From the NCBI GenBank assembly GCA_900545275.1, contig UQYG01000008.1, forward strand, positions 62,001 through 126,000: a DNA stretch of 64,000 nucleotides. Direction: 5' to 3'. Source of the stretch: an uncultured Sutterella sp. (GTDB taxonomy: Bacteria; Pseudomonadota; Gammaproteobacteria; Burkholderiales; Burkholderiaceae_F). The position numbers and the translations under genes are program-made. Shown piece by piece: positions 17,068 through 25,597 of the stretch (positions are counted from its first letter, which is position 1; every line of letters starts with the position of its first letter). The notes beneath the pieces are model-generated. The model was not told the origin of the DNA and did not search any database. It saw only the letters and a program-made list of their open reading frames with translations.

Positions 17068-18812
17068 AGTTCGGGCCCGAGTCCGATGTAAAACTGCCAG
17101 CCCTTTTCTTCCCGGTCACTTACCGGGCGGGCGATGTCGAATTTGATGGGGCCCAGAGGCGACGCCCAACGCACGCCGACGCCCGCCCCGACCTTGAAGT
17201 CGCGGCTGTTGAAGTCGTTGACGGCTTCGCCCGCGTCGACGAAGACGGCGCCCCACCATTTCCCCGTCACGTTGTACTGGTATTCGATGCTTCCCACCGC
17301 CAGGCGCGAAGCGCCCGTGAGCTCTCCCTCGTCGTTTTCCGGAGAGATCGACTTGTAGTCGTAGCCTCGCACGCTTCGGTCGCCGCCCGCGAAGAAGCGC
17401 AGGTCCGGCGGCACCTGGTCGAACTGGCTCGTTTCAATCCACCCGAAGTGCGAACGGAGCACGAAGCGGTGTTTTCTGGCGTAGGTGCGGATCATCGCGA
17501 CCTGCGCCTGCAGGACGGCGAAATCGACGTCGGACGCCCACCATTCGCTCGAGACGTCGAGACTGTAGCGCTGCGAGTCGCCCCAGGTCGGCATCATGCC
17601 GCCCTTCGTGCGGGTGCGCGAGATCGAGACGCCCGGCGTGATGAGCATCGTCGTGTTGGTGACGTCGGCCTGCGTGAACTTGTCGAGCGACCAGCGAAGA
17701 TTCACCGTCCGCTGCCAACCGTCCTCGTAGTCCCAGTTGCGGCTTGCCGACAGCATGGTCGAGTCCGACTTCGTGTCGTTCAGGTCTTCGTGCTTGTAGC
17801 CGCCCTGAAAGAGCCAGTACTGCTCGAGCGCGTTTTCGGCGAGCGGCAGCTTGTAGCCGAAGCCCAGTTCCTGCTCCTTGCTCGAGAGGTCCAAGACGCC
17901 CGTCAGACTGTGTCCGCGGCTGTTGAGCCAGGGCTTTCGCCAGGTGGTCTTGAAGGTCGGACCCACGTCGGTGCTCAAACCCGCGCCCACTTCCACGGAA
18001 TTTGCGCTCTTGGGCGTGAGATTTCCCGCCATCGGAAGGACCTTCGATTCACGTCCCTCCTCCATCTGCGGAACGACCACCACCGAATTGAACCACCCCG
18101 TCTCGGAGAGACGGCTGTTGAGTTCGGCGACGCGGTTGGAGTTGTAATAGGCCCCCTCCTTGTAGGGAACGAGGTTCTGCAGGATGTCGTCGTCGATTTG
18201 GGATCCCTGGAATGTCGTCTTTCCGAAGCGGTAACGGTCTCCCGAATCATATTCGAGCCACCAGTAGGCTTCGCGCTTTTCGGCGTCGACGCCGAGGACC
18301 TTGCGCTTGAAGCCGCCGTCGAAATAGCCCTTGCGCACGGCCACGGCTTCGATCTGCGACTTGAAGTCTTCATATTCGCCGTGATTGAGCACTGCGCCCT
18401 TTTTGGGAAGACGCCTTTTCAGGCGTTCAAACGCACGGTCCTTCGCCGCGCCCCCGCGGAAGGTGACGCTCGTCTCCGAAACAACGACGGGCTCGCCCGG
18501 ATCCACGGTCACGTGCAGAAGATCGGTTTCTTCTCCCTTCTCATCCTTCTCCCACTCGTAGCGGATTTCGGGGCGGTAGTAGCCGAGGGCGCGAAGACCC
18601 GTGCGGATCGCACGGTGGAGCTGGGCGCGAAAGGCCTGCCGCTCTTCGGGGACGCTTCCCGAGAGCAGAGTCTTCACCTGTACGTCGACATTTTGCGCCA
18701 GGCTGCCTTCGAGCCCCTTGACGTCCACGCGATAGGCGGCCGCCTGCACACCCGCGGTGCAGGTGAGCAGGAGAAGACCGAGGGCGGCTGCCCCGCCTCT
18801 GCGAAAAACCAA
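17064..18812 (-). CDS. tamA: Autotransporter assembly outer-membrane factor TamA
   Basis: Omp85-family outer-membrane protein of 582 residues: signal peptide (1-24, cut near VQA-AAY), three POTRA-like repeats (about 25-245), then a 16-strand barrel with the conserved loop-6 motif in GGDRSVRGYDY and a C-terminal strand ending FYIGLGPEL. The start is a TTG at 18812, supported by a GGAGG ribosome-binding site six bases upstream; no ATG in frame fits the signal peptide. Forms the TAM complex with TamB, whose gene overlaps by four bases. A minus-strand TACAAT at 18884-18879 may be the promoter. Confidence 0.94.
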   Translation of the reverse strand: MVFRRGGAAALGLLLLTCTAGVQAAAYRVDVKGLEGSLAQNVDVQVKTLLSGSVPEERQAFRAQLHRAIRTGLRALGYYRPEIRYEWEKDEKGEETDLLHVTVDPGEPVVVSETSVTFRGGAAKDRAFERLKRRLPKKGAVLNHGEYEDFKSQIEAVAVRKGYFDGGFKRKVLGVDAEKREAYWWLEYDSGDRYRFGKTTFQGSQIDDDILQNLVPYKEGAYYNSNRVAELNSRLSETGWFNSVVVVPQMEEGRESKVLPMAGNLTPKSANSVEVGAGLSTDVGPTFKTTWRKPWLNSRGHSLTGVLDLSSKEQELGFGYKLPLAENALEQYWLFQGGYKHEDLNDTKSDSTMLSASRNWDYEDGWQRTVNLRWSLDKFTQADVTNTTMLITPGVSISRTRTKGGMMPTWGDSQRYSLDVSSEWWASDVDFAVLQAQVAMIRTYARKHRFVLRSHFGWIETSQFDQVPPDLRFFAGGDRSVRGYDYKSISPENDEGELTGASRLAVGSIEYQYNVTGKWWGAVFVDAGEAVNDFNSRDFKVGAGVGVRWASPLGPIKFDIARPVSDREEKGWQFYIGLGPEL

Positions 18813-19198
18813 ACCGCACCTCCATGCTTTCGGCTCGGGATCGTCCCCCGATGCCGTTTCGAAAAAACTCTTCGCCTCATTGTAGCGGGATGCTCGTCAG
18901 GGAACTGTTTCTTTTTGCGAAGCATCGTCTCCTCCCGTCGCGAATTCAAAGACCGTACTCGGCCAAGCGGGACTTCGCATATCGTTTATCGGCGCCCTTC
19001 CCCGTGAACGCGGACGCCCTTGACCTTCTCGAAGATCGCCCGCGCCCCCCTATTACACCGAGCGGCACCCCGATCTCTTCTCTTGCTCGGGCTTCACCGA
19101 TGCGTGACAGTGACGCGCGGCCGAGCTTCCCTACGTCAGGCTCGCCGCCATCACGAAATGGTCGACGTGATCACGATCGCGGACTGACGTTCCGGAAA
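18813..19198. other. Intergenic region between tamA and intron remnant
   Basis: No recognisable gene. It holds the candidate tamA -10 element (TACAAT, 18884-18879, minus strand). The remainder has only short open frames without family resemblance and may be the decayed downstream flank of the group II intron insertion. Confidence 0.4.
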
Positions 19199-19932
19199 AT
19201 CGGGTAGGAGGCGCAGGACAATCCCTGCGCCGACCTCCCACACCACCCACCGTACGGATCCGTAGTGGGCAGTTACCTATGTTGCGATGGGCGTGGCGCC
19301 TCAATGGTAGACGTCCGCCAACCTGGTCCATCCTAGGGATTTTAGGACTTTGTTCGTTAGGGTCGTGCTTAGAATCCAACTGTTTGCCTTGTGCCAGTAT
19401 GATTTCCTCGTATTGGCCCACTGCCAGGCTTGATTTTCGGACATTCCAAGCTTTCGGAGTGCCTTGAACTTCGTCAACACCTTCTTCCACACCCTCCAGT
19501 AGAGCTGTCGAATGCGGCGGCGTAGCCATTCGTCGGTCTCCGTCACGAACCTCTTCATGCTCGCTCGTCCGTAATACTGCACCCATCCCCCTACGTATGG
19601 CCTCTGCTGACTTCTCACGGTAAGCTTTACTCCGGTCGCCCTACGGGGCTACCGTCCGTGAGACCTCCTCGGGTAAGGTCACGTTCTTTCCCGTCATGTA
19701 CCTGCCGCATTTACACCTCGGGTCCGTGTAGCTGTAGGACTTCACCTTGTCTTGCAGGTTTATCCACCCTCGAATGCCTGATGCGGTTTCTGTTCGTCAG
19801 GTCAACGGTTTGCCTCGGGCTTCTTTCAGATCCCGCCTCACGACGGACACCCTTGCCTCTGACTATGTGCTTGGCGCTACCACCCGCACTCGGGACTTTC
19901 ACCCGTTAGAAACGTGCCCATGCCGAGCACAC
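19199..19932 (-). mobile_element. Internally deleted group II intron
   Basis: Read on the minus strand, the element begins GTGTGCTCGGCATGGG at 19932, a typical group II intron 5' end, continues through domain I-like sequence (GGGTGAAAGTCCCGAG), and reaches GAGAAGTCAGCAGAGGCC at about 19620-19603. There it jumps directly into the C-terminal coding part of the maturase. The 3' end shows a domain V-like hairpin (TACGGATCCGTA within 19240-19275), a domain VI-like hairpin (GGCGCAGG/CCTGCGCC) and terminates CCTACCCGAT at 19199. Full-length relatives are about 2.4 kb or more; this copy is 734 bases, so most of the reverse transcriptase has been deleted. It lies directly after the tRNA-His terminator, an insertion habit known for group IIC introns. 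Confidence 0.82.
19301..19600 (-). pseudogene. C-terminal fragment of group II intron reverse transcriptase/maturase
   Basis: About 95 residues of the GIIM maturase domain remain (VQYYGRASMKRF, WLRRRIRQLYW, QWANTRKSYWHKANSWIL, LTNKVLKSLGW), ending in a stop at 19301. Reverse transcriptase motifs, including the YADD-type catalytic site, are absent because of the internal deletion. It has no start codon of its own within the domain and is not expected to be active. Confidence 0.85.
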
Positions 19933-19934
19933 AA

Positions 19935-19966
19935 GGAAAAGCCCCGTGACGTCGCCGTCACGGGGC
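19935..19966 (-). terminator. Intrinsic terminator of tRNA-His
   Basis: A 10-base stem (GCCCCGTGAC/GTCACGGGGC) with a six-base loop and TTTTCCTT on the minus strand, starting ten bases after the tRNA. The group II intron begins two bases past the T-rich tail. Confidence 0.88.
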
Positions 19967-19975
19967 CTGAAAACC

Positions 19976-20052
19976 TGGGGTGCGAAATGGGACTCGAACC
20001 CACGACAACCGGAATCACAATCCGGGACTCTACCAACTGAGCTATTCGCACC
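19976..20052 (-). tRNA. tRNA-His (anticodon GTG)
   Basis: Cloverleaf readable on the minus strand: acceptor arms GTGCGAA/TTCGCAC, D arm AGCTCAGTTGGTAGAG, anticodon GTG at 20018-20016 within GGATTGTGATTCC, T arm GTGGGTTCGAGTCCCA. The extra G at the 5' end (20052) pairs with C73, the identity mark of tRNA-His. CCA is encoded. It has its own strong promoter and terminator. Confidence 0.98.
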
Positions 20053-20086
20053 GTCACCGCATTCCTCTCGGAACCGGAGAATTGGA

Positions 20087-20115
20087 ATTATGCCGAAGAA
20101 ACCTAAATTTGTCAA
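20087..20115 (-). promoter_or_regulatory. Strong sigma-70 type promoter of tRNA-His
   Basis: On the minus strand a perfect TTGACA (20115-20110) and CATAAT (20092-20087) are separated by exactly 17 bases, placing the transcription start about 28 bases before the tRNA. Confidence 0.87.
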
Positions 20116-20141
20116 GAGTCCAGGGCAAAAATTTTCGTCGA

Positions 20142-21488
20142 TCAATCGTTTTCGACTTCAAGACCGATGAGATCGTGCTCCTGATGGTCGGTAATGCGCA
20201 CGCGCACGATATCGCCGGGTTCGAGATGACGCTTCGTCGTCACGTAGCAGACGCCGTCGATTTCGGGAGCGTCCGCCTTCGTGCGGCCGACCGCCACGCC
20301 GTCCTCGTCCTCAGTTTCGTCGATGATCACTTCCTGAACGCTCCCCACCTTGCGGGCGAGCTTCTTCGAGGAGATTTCCGCCTGAACCTCCATAAAGCGC
20401 CGACGACGGTCCTCGCGGACTTCGTCGGGCAACGCTCCGGGAAGATCGTTTGCCGCCGCGCCGTCGACGGGAGAGTAGGCGAAGCACCCGACGCGGTCGA
20501 GTTCTGCCTCCCGCAGAAAGTCGAGGAGGTACTCGAACTCCTCTTCGGTTTCACCGGGGAAGCCCGCGATGAAGGTCGAGCGGATCGTGATGTCCGGGCA
20601 CACGGCGCGCCAGGCACGGATGCGCTCGAGGTTTTCTTCCGACGACGCGGGACGCTTCATCGCCTTCAGGATGCGCGGGTGCGCATGCTGGAAGGGAACG
20701 TCGAGATACGGAAGGATGAGGCCCTCGGCCATGAGGGGCAGGATCTCGTCCACCGAAGGATACGGATACACGTACTGCAGACGCGTCCAGAGACCGAGGC
20801 GTCCCAATTCCTTCGCGAGATCGTAGAGCTTCGTGCGCACGGGACGTCCGTCCGCAAAGTCGAGCTTGTAGCGCGTGTCGACGCCGTAGGCGGCCGTATC
20901 TTGACTGATCACGATCAGCTCCTTCACGCCCGCTTCCTTCAGGTTCGCCGCTTCGCGCACGATGTCGCCGATCGGACGGGACACAAGACGCCCGCGCAGA
21001 TTCGGAATGATGCAGAAGGTGCAGTGATGGTTGCAGCCTTCGCTGATCTTCAAGTAGGCATAGTGCTTGGGCGTCAGTCGAACGCCGCAGGCGGGAACGA
21101 GTTCGTCCCAGGGATCGTGCGGACGCGGTAGGTGATGCTCGACCATGGCGATCACCTCGTCCACGCTGTCGGGGCCCGTAACGCCGAGGATCTTCGGCAT
21201 GCGGTTCAATACGAAGTTGCTGCCGTCGGCATCCTTGCGGCCGCCGAGACACCCGCAGACGATGACGCGGCCGTTTTCCTTGAGGGCTTCCGTAATCGCC
21301 TCGAGACTTTCTTCAACCGCTTCGTTCACGAAGCCGCAGGTGTTGACGATCACGAGGTCGGCGTCATGGTAGCTGCGCCCGATGCGGTAGCCGCGGGCGC
21401 GCAGTTCGGTGACGATCCGTTCCGTGTCGACGAGCGCCTTGGGGCAGCCGAGCGAAACGAAACCGACGACGGGGATGGTGTGCTGCAT
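20142..21488 (-). CDS. rimO: Ribosomal protein S12 methylthiotransferase
   Basis: Radical-SAM enzyme that methylthiolates the conserved Asp of ribosomal protein S12. The 448-residue protein has the N-terminal UPF0004 cysteines (SLGCPK, NTCGF, CGCLGG), the radical-SAM cluster motif CNHHCTFC near residue 160, and a C-terminal TRAM domain. The start at 21488 (MQHTIPVVGFVSLGCPK) is chosen by family alignment although the ribosome-binding site is weak. It lies 32 bases after pgeF in the same direction, in a likely rluD-pgeF-rimO operon. Confidence 0.96.
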   Translation of the reverse strand: MQHTIPVVGFVSLGCPKALVDTERIVTELRARGYRIGRSYHDADLVIVNTCGFVNEAVEESLEAITEALKENGRVIVCGCLGGRKDADGSNFVLNRMPKILGVTGPDSVDEVIAMVEHHLPRPHDPWDELVPACGVRLTPKHYAYLKISEGCNHHCTFCIIPNLRGRLVSRPIGDIVREAANLKEAGVKELIVISQDTAAYGVDTRYKLDFADGRPVRTKLYDLAKELGRLGLWTRLQYVYPYPSVDEILPLMAEGLILPYLDVPFQHAHPRILKAMKRPASSEENLERIRAWRAVCPDITIRSTFIAGFPGETEEEFEYLLDFLREAELDRVGCFAYSPVDGAAANDLPGALPDEVREDRRRRFMEVQAEISSKKLARKVGSVQEVIIDETEDEDGVAVGRTKADAPEIDGVCYVTTKRHLEPGDIVRVRITDHQEHDLIGLEVEND

Positions 21489-21520
21489 AGGTATATGTAA
21501 TCCGATGTTCAGTAAGAAGT

Positions 21521-22306
21521 TCAGGCTTCGATCCACACGAGCGCGGCGTGACGGCCCGAGCGGGCGCCGTCGCGGCGGTAGCTCCAGAAGCGGGCGGGAT
21601 CGGCCGCTGTCGAAAGGCCGCAGTCCGCGACGTCGGTGACGCCCGCCTTGGCGAGCGCCTGACGGGCGAGCATGGCGAGGTCGGCCTTGTAGTGTCCTTC
21701 GCCAGCGGGCTTGAAGGCGTCCCGGGCTTCGGGCAGGCGCTCGAGCATGGCGGCGAGCACGTCTTCGCCCGTTTCGAATTCGTCGGGACCGATGCGCGGA
21801 CCGAACCAGGCGACGAGATCGGCCTCTTCACCGAGCGCGTTCTTGAGCGTCTCGACGCTCTTTTCGAGGACGCCCGCCGCGAGCGAGCGCCAGCCCGCAT
21901 GCACGGCGGCGACGGCGCGGCCCGAGCGCTCCGCGAGGAAGACGGGAAGACAGTCGGCCGTCATGACGGCGCAAACGACGCCGGGCGTCATGGTCCAGGA
22001 GGCGTCCGCTTCGGGCGCTCCTTCGACCTCGTCGGCACGCACAACCTCGGCGCCGTGCACCTGCGAGAGCCACTTCGGCGCCGAGGGAACCAGTTGTCCC
22101 ACTATCGTGCGGTTCATGCGAACGCAGGCGTCGGCGTCGCCCACGTGGGGCCCGACGTTCAGACCCATAATGCCTTCGGGACCGCCCCAGGGGCCGCTCG
22201 AGACGCCGCCCGTGCGGCAGGTGAAGATTCCCTTTACCTTGGGAGACGTCCCTTCGGGCCACTCGGCCCGGATGAGTTCCAATTCCGGTTTTTCCCAGTT
22301 GAGCAT
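21521..22306 (-). CDS. pgeF: Peptidoglycan editing factor / YfiH-family purine nucleoside-handling protein
   Basis: A 261-residue member of the YfiH (laccase-domain, DUF152) family. Characteristic metal-site motifs are present: LSQVHGAEV, TADCLPVFL and AVHAGWRSLAAGV. Family members act on purine nucleosides; E. coli YfiH/PgeF also keeps wrong amino acids out of peptidoglycan stem peptides. The gene is 24 bases downstream of rluD, a pairing conserved in proteobacteria (rluD-yfiH after bamD). Length is normal. Confidence 0.9.
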   Translation of the reverse strand: MLNWEKPELELIRAEWPEGTSPKVKGIFTCRTGGVSSGPWGGPEGIMGLNVGPHVGDADACVRMNRTIVGQLVPSAPKWLSQVHGAEVVRADEVEGAPEADASWTMTPGVVCAVMTADCLPVFLAERSGRAVAAVHAGWRSLAAGVLEKSVETLKNALGEEADLVAWFGPRIGPDEFETGEDVLAAMLERLPEARDAFKPAGEGHYKADLAMLARQALAKAGVTDVADCGLSTAADPARFWSYRRDGARSGRHAALVWIEA

Positions 22307-22330
22307 GTTCTTTCCTTTGCGGCCCCGCCT

Positions 22331-23422
22331 TCAGCGGACGGCGAGGTCGACCAAATCCTTTTCAAAAACCGTCACCGGACGGTCGATCGGACCGAATCCG
22401 ATGTCTTCCATCAGGTTCGCCATGTCCTCGTCGGGTTCGACGAACCATTCGCGGTATTCGCCCGTGACGGGGTGCAGAAAGCCGAGGCGCGAAGCGTGGA
22501 GCGCCTGGCGGTGAAAATCAAAGAGATTCTCGAGCTTCACGCCGAATCCCGGCGCGCGTCCGCGGTAGACCTGATCGCCCACGAGCGGGAGGTCTTCGCC
22601 CGTCAGATGCACGCGGATCTGATGCGTGCGGCCCGTGTCGAGTCGGCAGGCGACCCAGGAGACGGGAATGCCGTCGACTTCCGACCAGTCGACCGCGCGG
22701 GCGCGGGTCTTGGCGTACTTCGCACGCACGCCCGTCGACCCGGGAAAGCCCTTGAAGCGCGTGCGGCTTCGAGGATCGCGTCCGATGGGGACTTCGACGG
22801 TGAAGTCGCGCGCCGCATACCCCAGAGTGATCGCCCAGTATTCGCGCTTCACGGTGCGCTCCTGGAGCTGACGCACGAGATTCGTCTGTGCGGCGAGCGT
22901 GCGGGCGACCACCATGAGACCCGAAGTGTCGCGGTCGAGACGATGCACGATCCCGGCGCGCGGCACGTTCGCGAGTTCGGGGTAGCGCCAGAGAAGGCCG
23001 TTCAAGAGCGTGCGGTCGGGATTTCCCGCTCCGGGGTGCACGACTAGACCGGCGGGTTTCGCAACGACGATCACCGCTTCGTCCTCGTAGACGACGTCGA
23101 AGTCGATGCCTTCCTGCGGCGCAAAGGCGAGCGCCTCGTCGATGCGGGGCTCTTCAAGAAGCGCGATTTCGTCGCCGTCCGTCACCTTCTGGCGCACCTT
23201 CGTGACGACGGCTCCGTTCACTTCGACGCTGCCGTCCTCAATGAGCTTTTGCAGGCGGGCGCGGGAAACTTCGGGCATGAGAGAAGCCAACACCTTGTCG
23301 AGGCGTTCCCCCCAAAAGCCCTCCACCGTGAAAACCGGGAGCAAATTCTCTTCTTCTTCCGAGGCCACCGTCGGCATCGGATCGCTATAATCGTGAGACT
23401 CTTTCTCGACAGTGTTTGTCAT
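22331..23422 (-). CDS. rluD: 23S rRNA pseudouridine(1911/1915/1917) synthase
   Basis: RluA-family pseudouridine synthase of 363 residues: N-terminal S4 domain (about residues 35-100, with RLDKVLASLMPEVSRARLQKLI) and catalytic domain with HRLDRDTSGLMVVA, the Asp being the catalytic nucleophile, then GRTHQIRVHL. It modifies helix 69 of 23S rRNA. The ATG at 23422 has a GGAA five bases upstream and overlaps the divergent bamD start region. The divergent bamD/rluD arrangement is conserved in proteobacteria and supports RluD over RluC. Confidence 0.94.
   Translation of the reverse strand: MTNTVEKESHDYSDPMPTVASEEEENLLPVFTVEGFWGERLDKVLASLMPEVSRARLQKLIEDGSVEVNGAVVTKVRQKVTDGDEIALLEEPRIDEALAFAPQEGIDFDVVYEDEAVIVVAKPAGLVVHPGAGNPDRTLLNGLLWRYPELANVPRAGIVHRLDRDTSGLMVVARTLAAQTNLVRQLQERTVKREYWAITLGYAARDFTVEVPIGRDPRSRTRFKGFPGSTGVRAKYAKTRARAVDWSEVDGIPVSWVACRLDTGRTHQIRVHLTGEDLPLVGDQVYRGRAPGFGVKLENLFDFHRQALHASRLGFLHPVTGEYREWFVEPDEDMANLMEDIGFGPIDRPVTVFEKDLVDLAVR
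23386..23391 (+). promoter_or_regulatory. -10 element for bamD inside rluD
   Basis: Perfect TATAAT on the plus strand, inside the first codons of the divergent rluD gene, 53 bases before the preferred bamD start. No good -35 is visible, so confidence is moderate. Confidence 0.5.
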
Positions 23423-23438
23423 GGATTCCAAAATTCCT

Positions 23439-24203
23439 ATGAAACGATTTCTCGTTCGTGCGGCGGCCGTAACGGTCGCGGCGCTCTCCACGGCGTCCTG
23501 CTCCTGGCTGCAGAGCCTGGAAACGGACCCGACGCTCGACTGGTCGGCCGACAAATTGTATACGGAAGCCCGCGCCGCATTGGACGACAGCAACTGGACA
23601 CAGGCCAAAGAGTACTATCAGAAGCTCGAAGCGCGTTATCCCTTCGGTCAGTATGCTCAGCAGGCTCAGATCGAATCGATCTACGCCAACTGGAAGGACG
23701 GCGACGCGGACGTGGCCATTCAGGCCGCCGACCGCTTCCTGCGCAGCTATCCGAATCACGCCAACAGCGACTACGTTCTCTATCTGAAGGCGCTCGCCAC
23801 GATGAACGAGAACGACAGCTTCATCTCCTGGCTCCTGCCGGAAGACATGTCCGAACGTGACGCCAACGCCGCGCGCGAAGCCTTCGACATCTACAAGGAA
23901 CTCGTTCTTCGTTTCCCGCAGAGCCGATTCGCGCCCGACGCCCGTCGCCGCATGCACCGTCTGGTTCTCGCGCAGGCTCAGCACGAACTGCGGACCGCGC
24001 AATATTACTACGAGCGCCACGCTTATGTCGCCGCGATCGAGCGTGCGCAGCGCGTCGTTCGCGAATTCCAGAACACTCCGATGCGCGACGACGCGCTCGA
24101 ACTGATCCGCACCTGCTACGAGTCGCTCAAGATGGACGACCTCGCCCAGGACACGCAGCGCCTCATCGACATCAACAAGGGCCGCGAAAAGACCGTCCGC
24201 TGA
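23439..24203 (+). CDS. bamD: Outer-membrane protein assembly factor BamD (lipoprotein)
   Basis: Essential lipoprotein of the BAM complex, facing the periplasm. A lipoprotein signal peptide (MKRFLVRAAAVTVAALSTASC) gives a lipobox STASC with Cys21, followed by five TPR-type repeats including KLEARYPFGQYAQQAQ, as in E. coli BamD. The mature length (about 234 residues) fits. The ATG at 23439 is preferred because it starts the signal peptide; an in-frame ATG at 23421 overlaps the rluD start codon. A Rho-independent terminator follows the stop. Confidence 0.95.
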   Translation: MKRFLVRAAAVTVAALSTASCSWLQSLETDPTLDWSADKLYTEARAALDDSNWTQAKEYYQKLEARYPFGQYAQQAQIESIYANWKDGDADVAIQAADRFLRSYPNHANSDYVLYLKALATMNENDSFISWLLPEDMSERDANAAREAFDIYKELVLRFPQSRFAPDARRRMHRLVLAQAQHELRTAQYYYERHAYVAAIERAQRVVREFQNTPMRDDALELIRTCYESLKMDDLAQDTQRLIDINKGREKTVR

Positions 24204-24224
24204 GTTCTTTTCCGCCCCAATCAC

Positions 24225-24260
24225 AAAACCCCGACGACCGATCGCCGGGGTTTTTGTTTT
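24225..24260 (+). terminator. Intrinsic terminator after bamD
   Basis: CCCCG and CGGGG arms, extended by CG/CG across an A-C mismatch, followed by TTTTTGTTTT. Confidence 0.82.
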
Positions 24261-24280
24261 GGGGGATGAATGCTCGGCTC

Positions 24281-25597
24281 TCAGCCGACCTTTTTCTCGA
24301 AGGCGAGCGCCTCGCGCCCGCCCTCCTCCATGTCGAGGGTCTTCAGAACGGCGATCGCCCCGAGGAAGAAGAGTCCCGTGATCGCGATCGCGAGCCGGTG
24401 GTTGTTCCCCGACACCCAGGTGACCGCCCCGTAGGTGAGCGGCCCCACGATGTTCGCGAACCAAAGCGCCATGTTCCAGAACCCGTAGAATTCGGCCGAG
24501 CGCGCCGCGGGCGAGAGCACCGCCACCATGGCGCGTCCCGCCGACTGTGAAGCCCCCATGGCGACGCCCGCGAGATTGGCTGCGATCCAGAACTGCACCA
24601 CGCCCTCACTCGTCGCGGCGACGACGATCATCGCGACCCAAATCCAGAGCGTGAGCATGAGGCTCTTTTTATGGCCGATCTTGTCTTCGACGTAGCCGAA
24701 GACGAAGGCCCCGACCGCCGCCGTGATGTTGACGAGAAAGACAAGGAAGATCGAATCGTTGAGGGTGAAGCCCATCACTGCCGTCGCATAGACGGCCGAG
24801 AGCGTGATGACGACGCTCACCCCGCACTGATTGAGAAAGCCCGTGAGCGTGAGACGTCCGAAGTGCTTCAGCTGCGGCAGGGCCGAGGCGGTCTTTTTGA
24901 GGCTCGCCATCGAGTCCGAAAAGAGGGCCGCCGCCCGCGGAGCGTCGGGTTTGGGCACCGCGCGCTCCGTAAGCCACGCGAAGGTGGGAATCGTCGCCAC
25001 GGCAAAAACGATGCCCGTGATCCAAAGCGTTCCCGCGACGGAACCGTCGAAGTCAAGCCCCCAGAGATCCGGCCCGAAAGTGACGAGAACGAGCGAGAGC
25101 CCGAGCGTCACGAGTCCTCCGCAGTAGCCGAAAGACCAGCCCCAGCCCGAAACCTTTCCCACGCCCTCGTCGCTCGCGATTTCGGGGAGAAAGGCGGAGT
25201 TGAGCGTCTCGCCGATGTTGAAGGCGAGGTTCGAAAGAATGATCATGAGGGCCGCCCAGACGATCGTACCTTCGCCCGTGAGCGTAAGGCCGAAGGTGGC
25301 GGCGATGCAGACGACGGTCGCGATGAAGAGCCCCGACTTCTTTTTGGCGTGCGCGTCGGCAAGCGTTCCGATCACGGGCATCACGGCCATTCCGATCGCG
25401 CTCGAAACCGCGATGACGACGGTCCAGAGAAGCGTCGCCCAGGAGGCGTTTCCCGCCACGACGTTCACGAAATAGGCGTTGTAGACGGCGGTGAGCACCA
25501 CCGTCGTGTAGCCCGAATTGGCGAAATCGAAGGCGGCCCAGCCGAAGACTTCCCGGGGGGCAACGCCCGGGCGCAGGGAGGATTTCGGGAAAAACAT
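24281..25597 (-). CDS. MFS transporter, UMF1 (Atg22-like) family
   Basis: A 438-residue inner-membrane protein with about 12 hydrophobic segments. The N-terminal FGWAAFDFANSGYTTVVLTAVYN and the central WGWSFGYCGGL are signatures of the UMF1/Atg22 branch, whose fungal members export amino acids from the vacuole. The ATG at 25597 overlaps the stop codon of the upstream deacetylase-like gene (TGATG), so the two are translationally coupled. This suggests that the transporter moves the substrate or product of that enzyme. The bacterial substrate is unknown. Confidence 0.85.
   Translation of the reverse strand: MFFPKSSLRPGVAPREVFGWAAFDFANSGYTTVVLTAVYNAYFVNVVAGNASWATLLWTVVIAVSSAIGMAVMPVIGTLADAHAKKKSGLFIATVVCIAATFGLTLTGEGTIVWAALMIILSNLAFNIGETLNSAFLPEIASDEGVGKVSGWGWSFGYCGGLVTLGLSLVLVTFGPDLWGLDFDGSVAGTLWITGIVFAVATIPTFAWLTERAVPKPDAPRAAALFSDSMASLKKTASALPQLKHFGRLTLTGFLNQCGVSVVITLSAVYATAVMGFTLNDSIFLVFLVNITAAVGAFVFGYVEDKIGHKKSLMLTLWIWVAMIVVAATSEGVVQFWIAANLAGVAMGASQSAGRAMVAVLSPAARSAEFYGFWNMALWFANIVGPLTYGAVTWVSGNNHRLAIAITGLFFLGAIAVLKTLDMEEGGREALAFEKKVG

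Noticed and set aside
19301..19618. Treating the maturase fragment as a complete small gene
   Set aside because: Its apparent start lies in intron domain I sequence fused by deletion; the protein contains only the tail of the reverse transcriptase.
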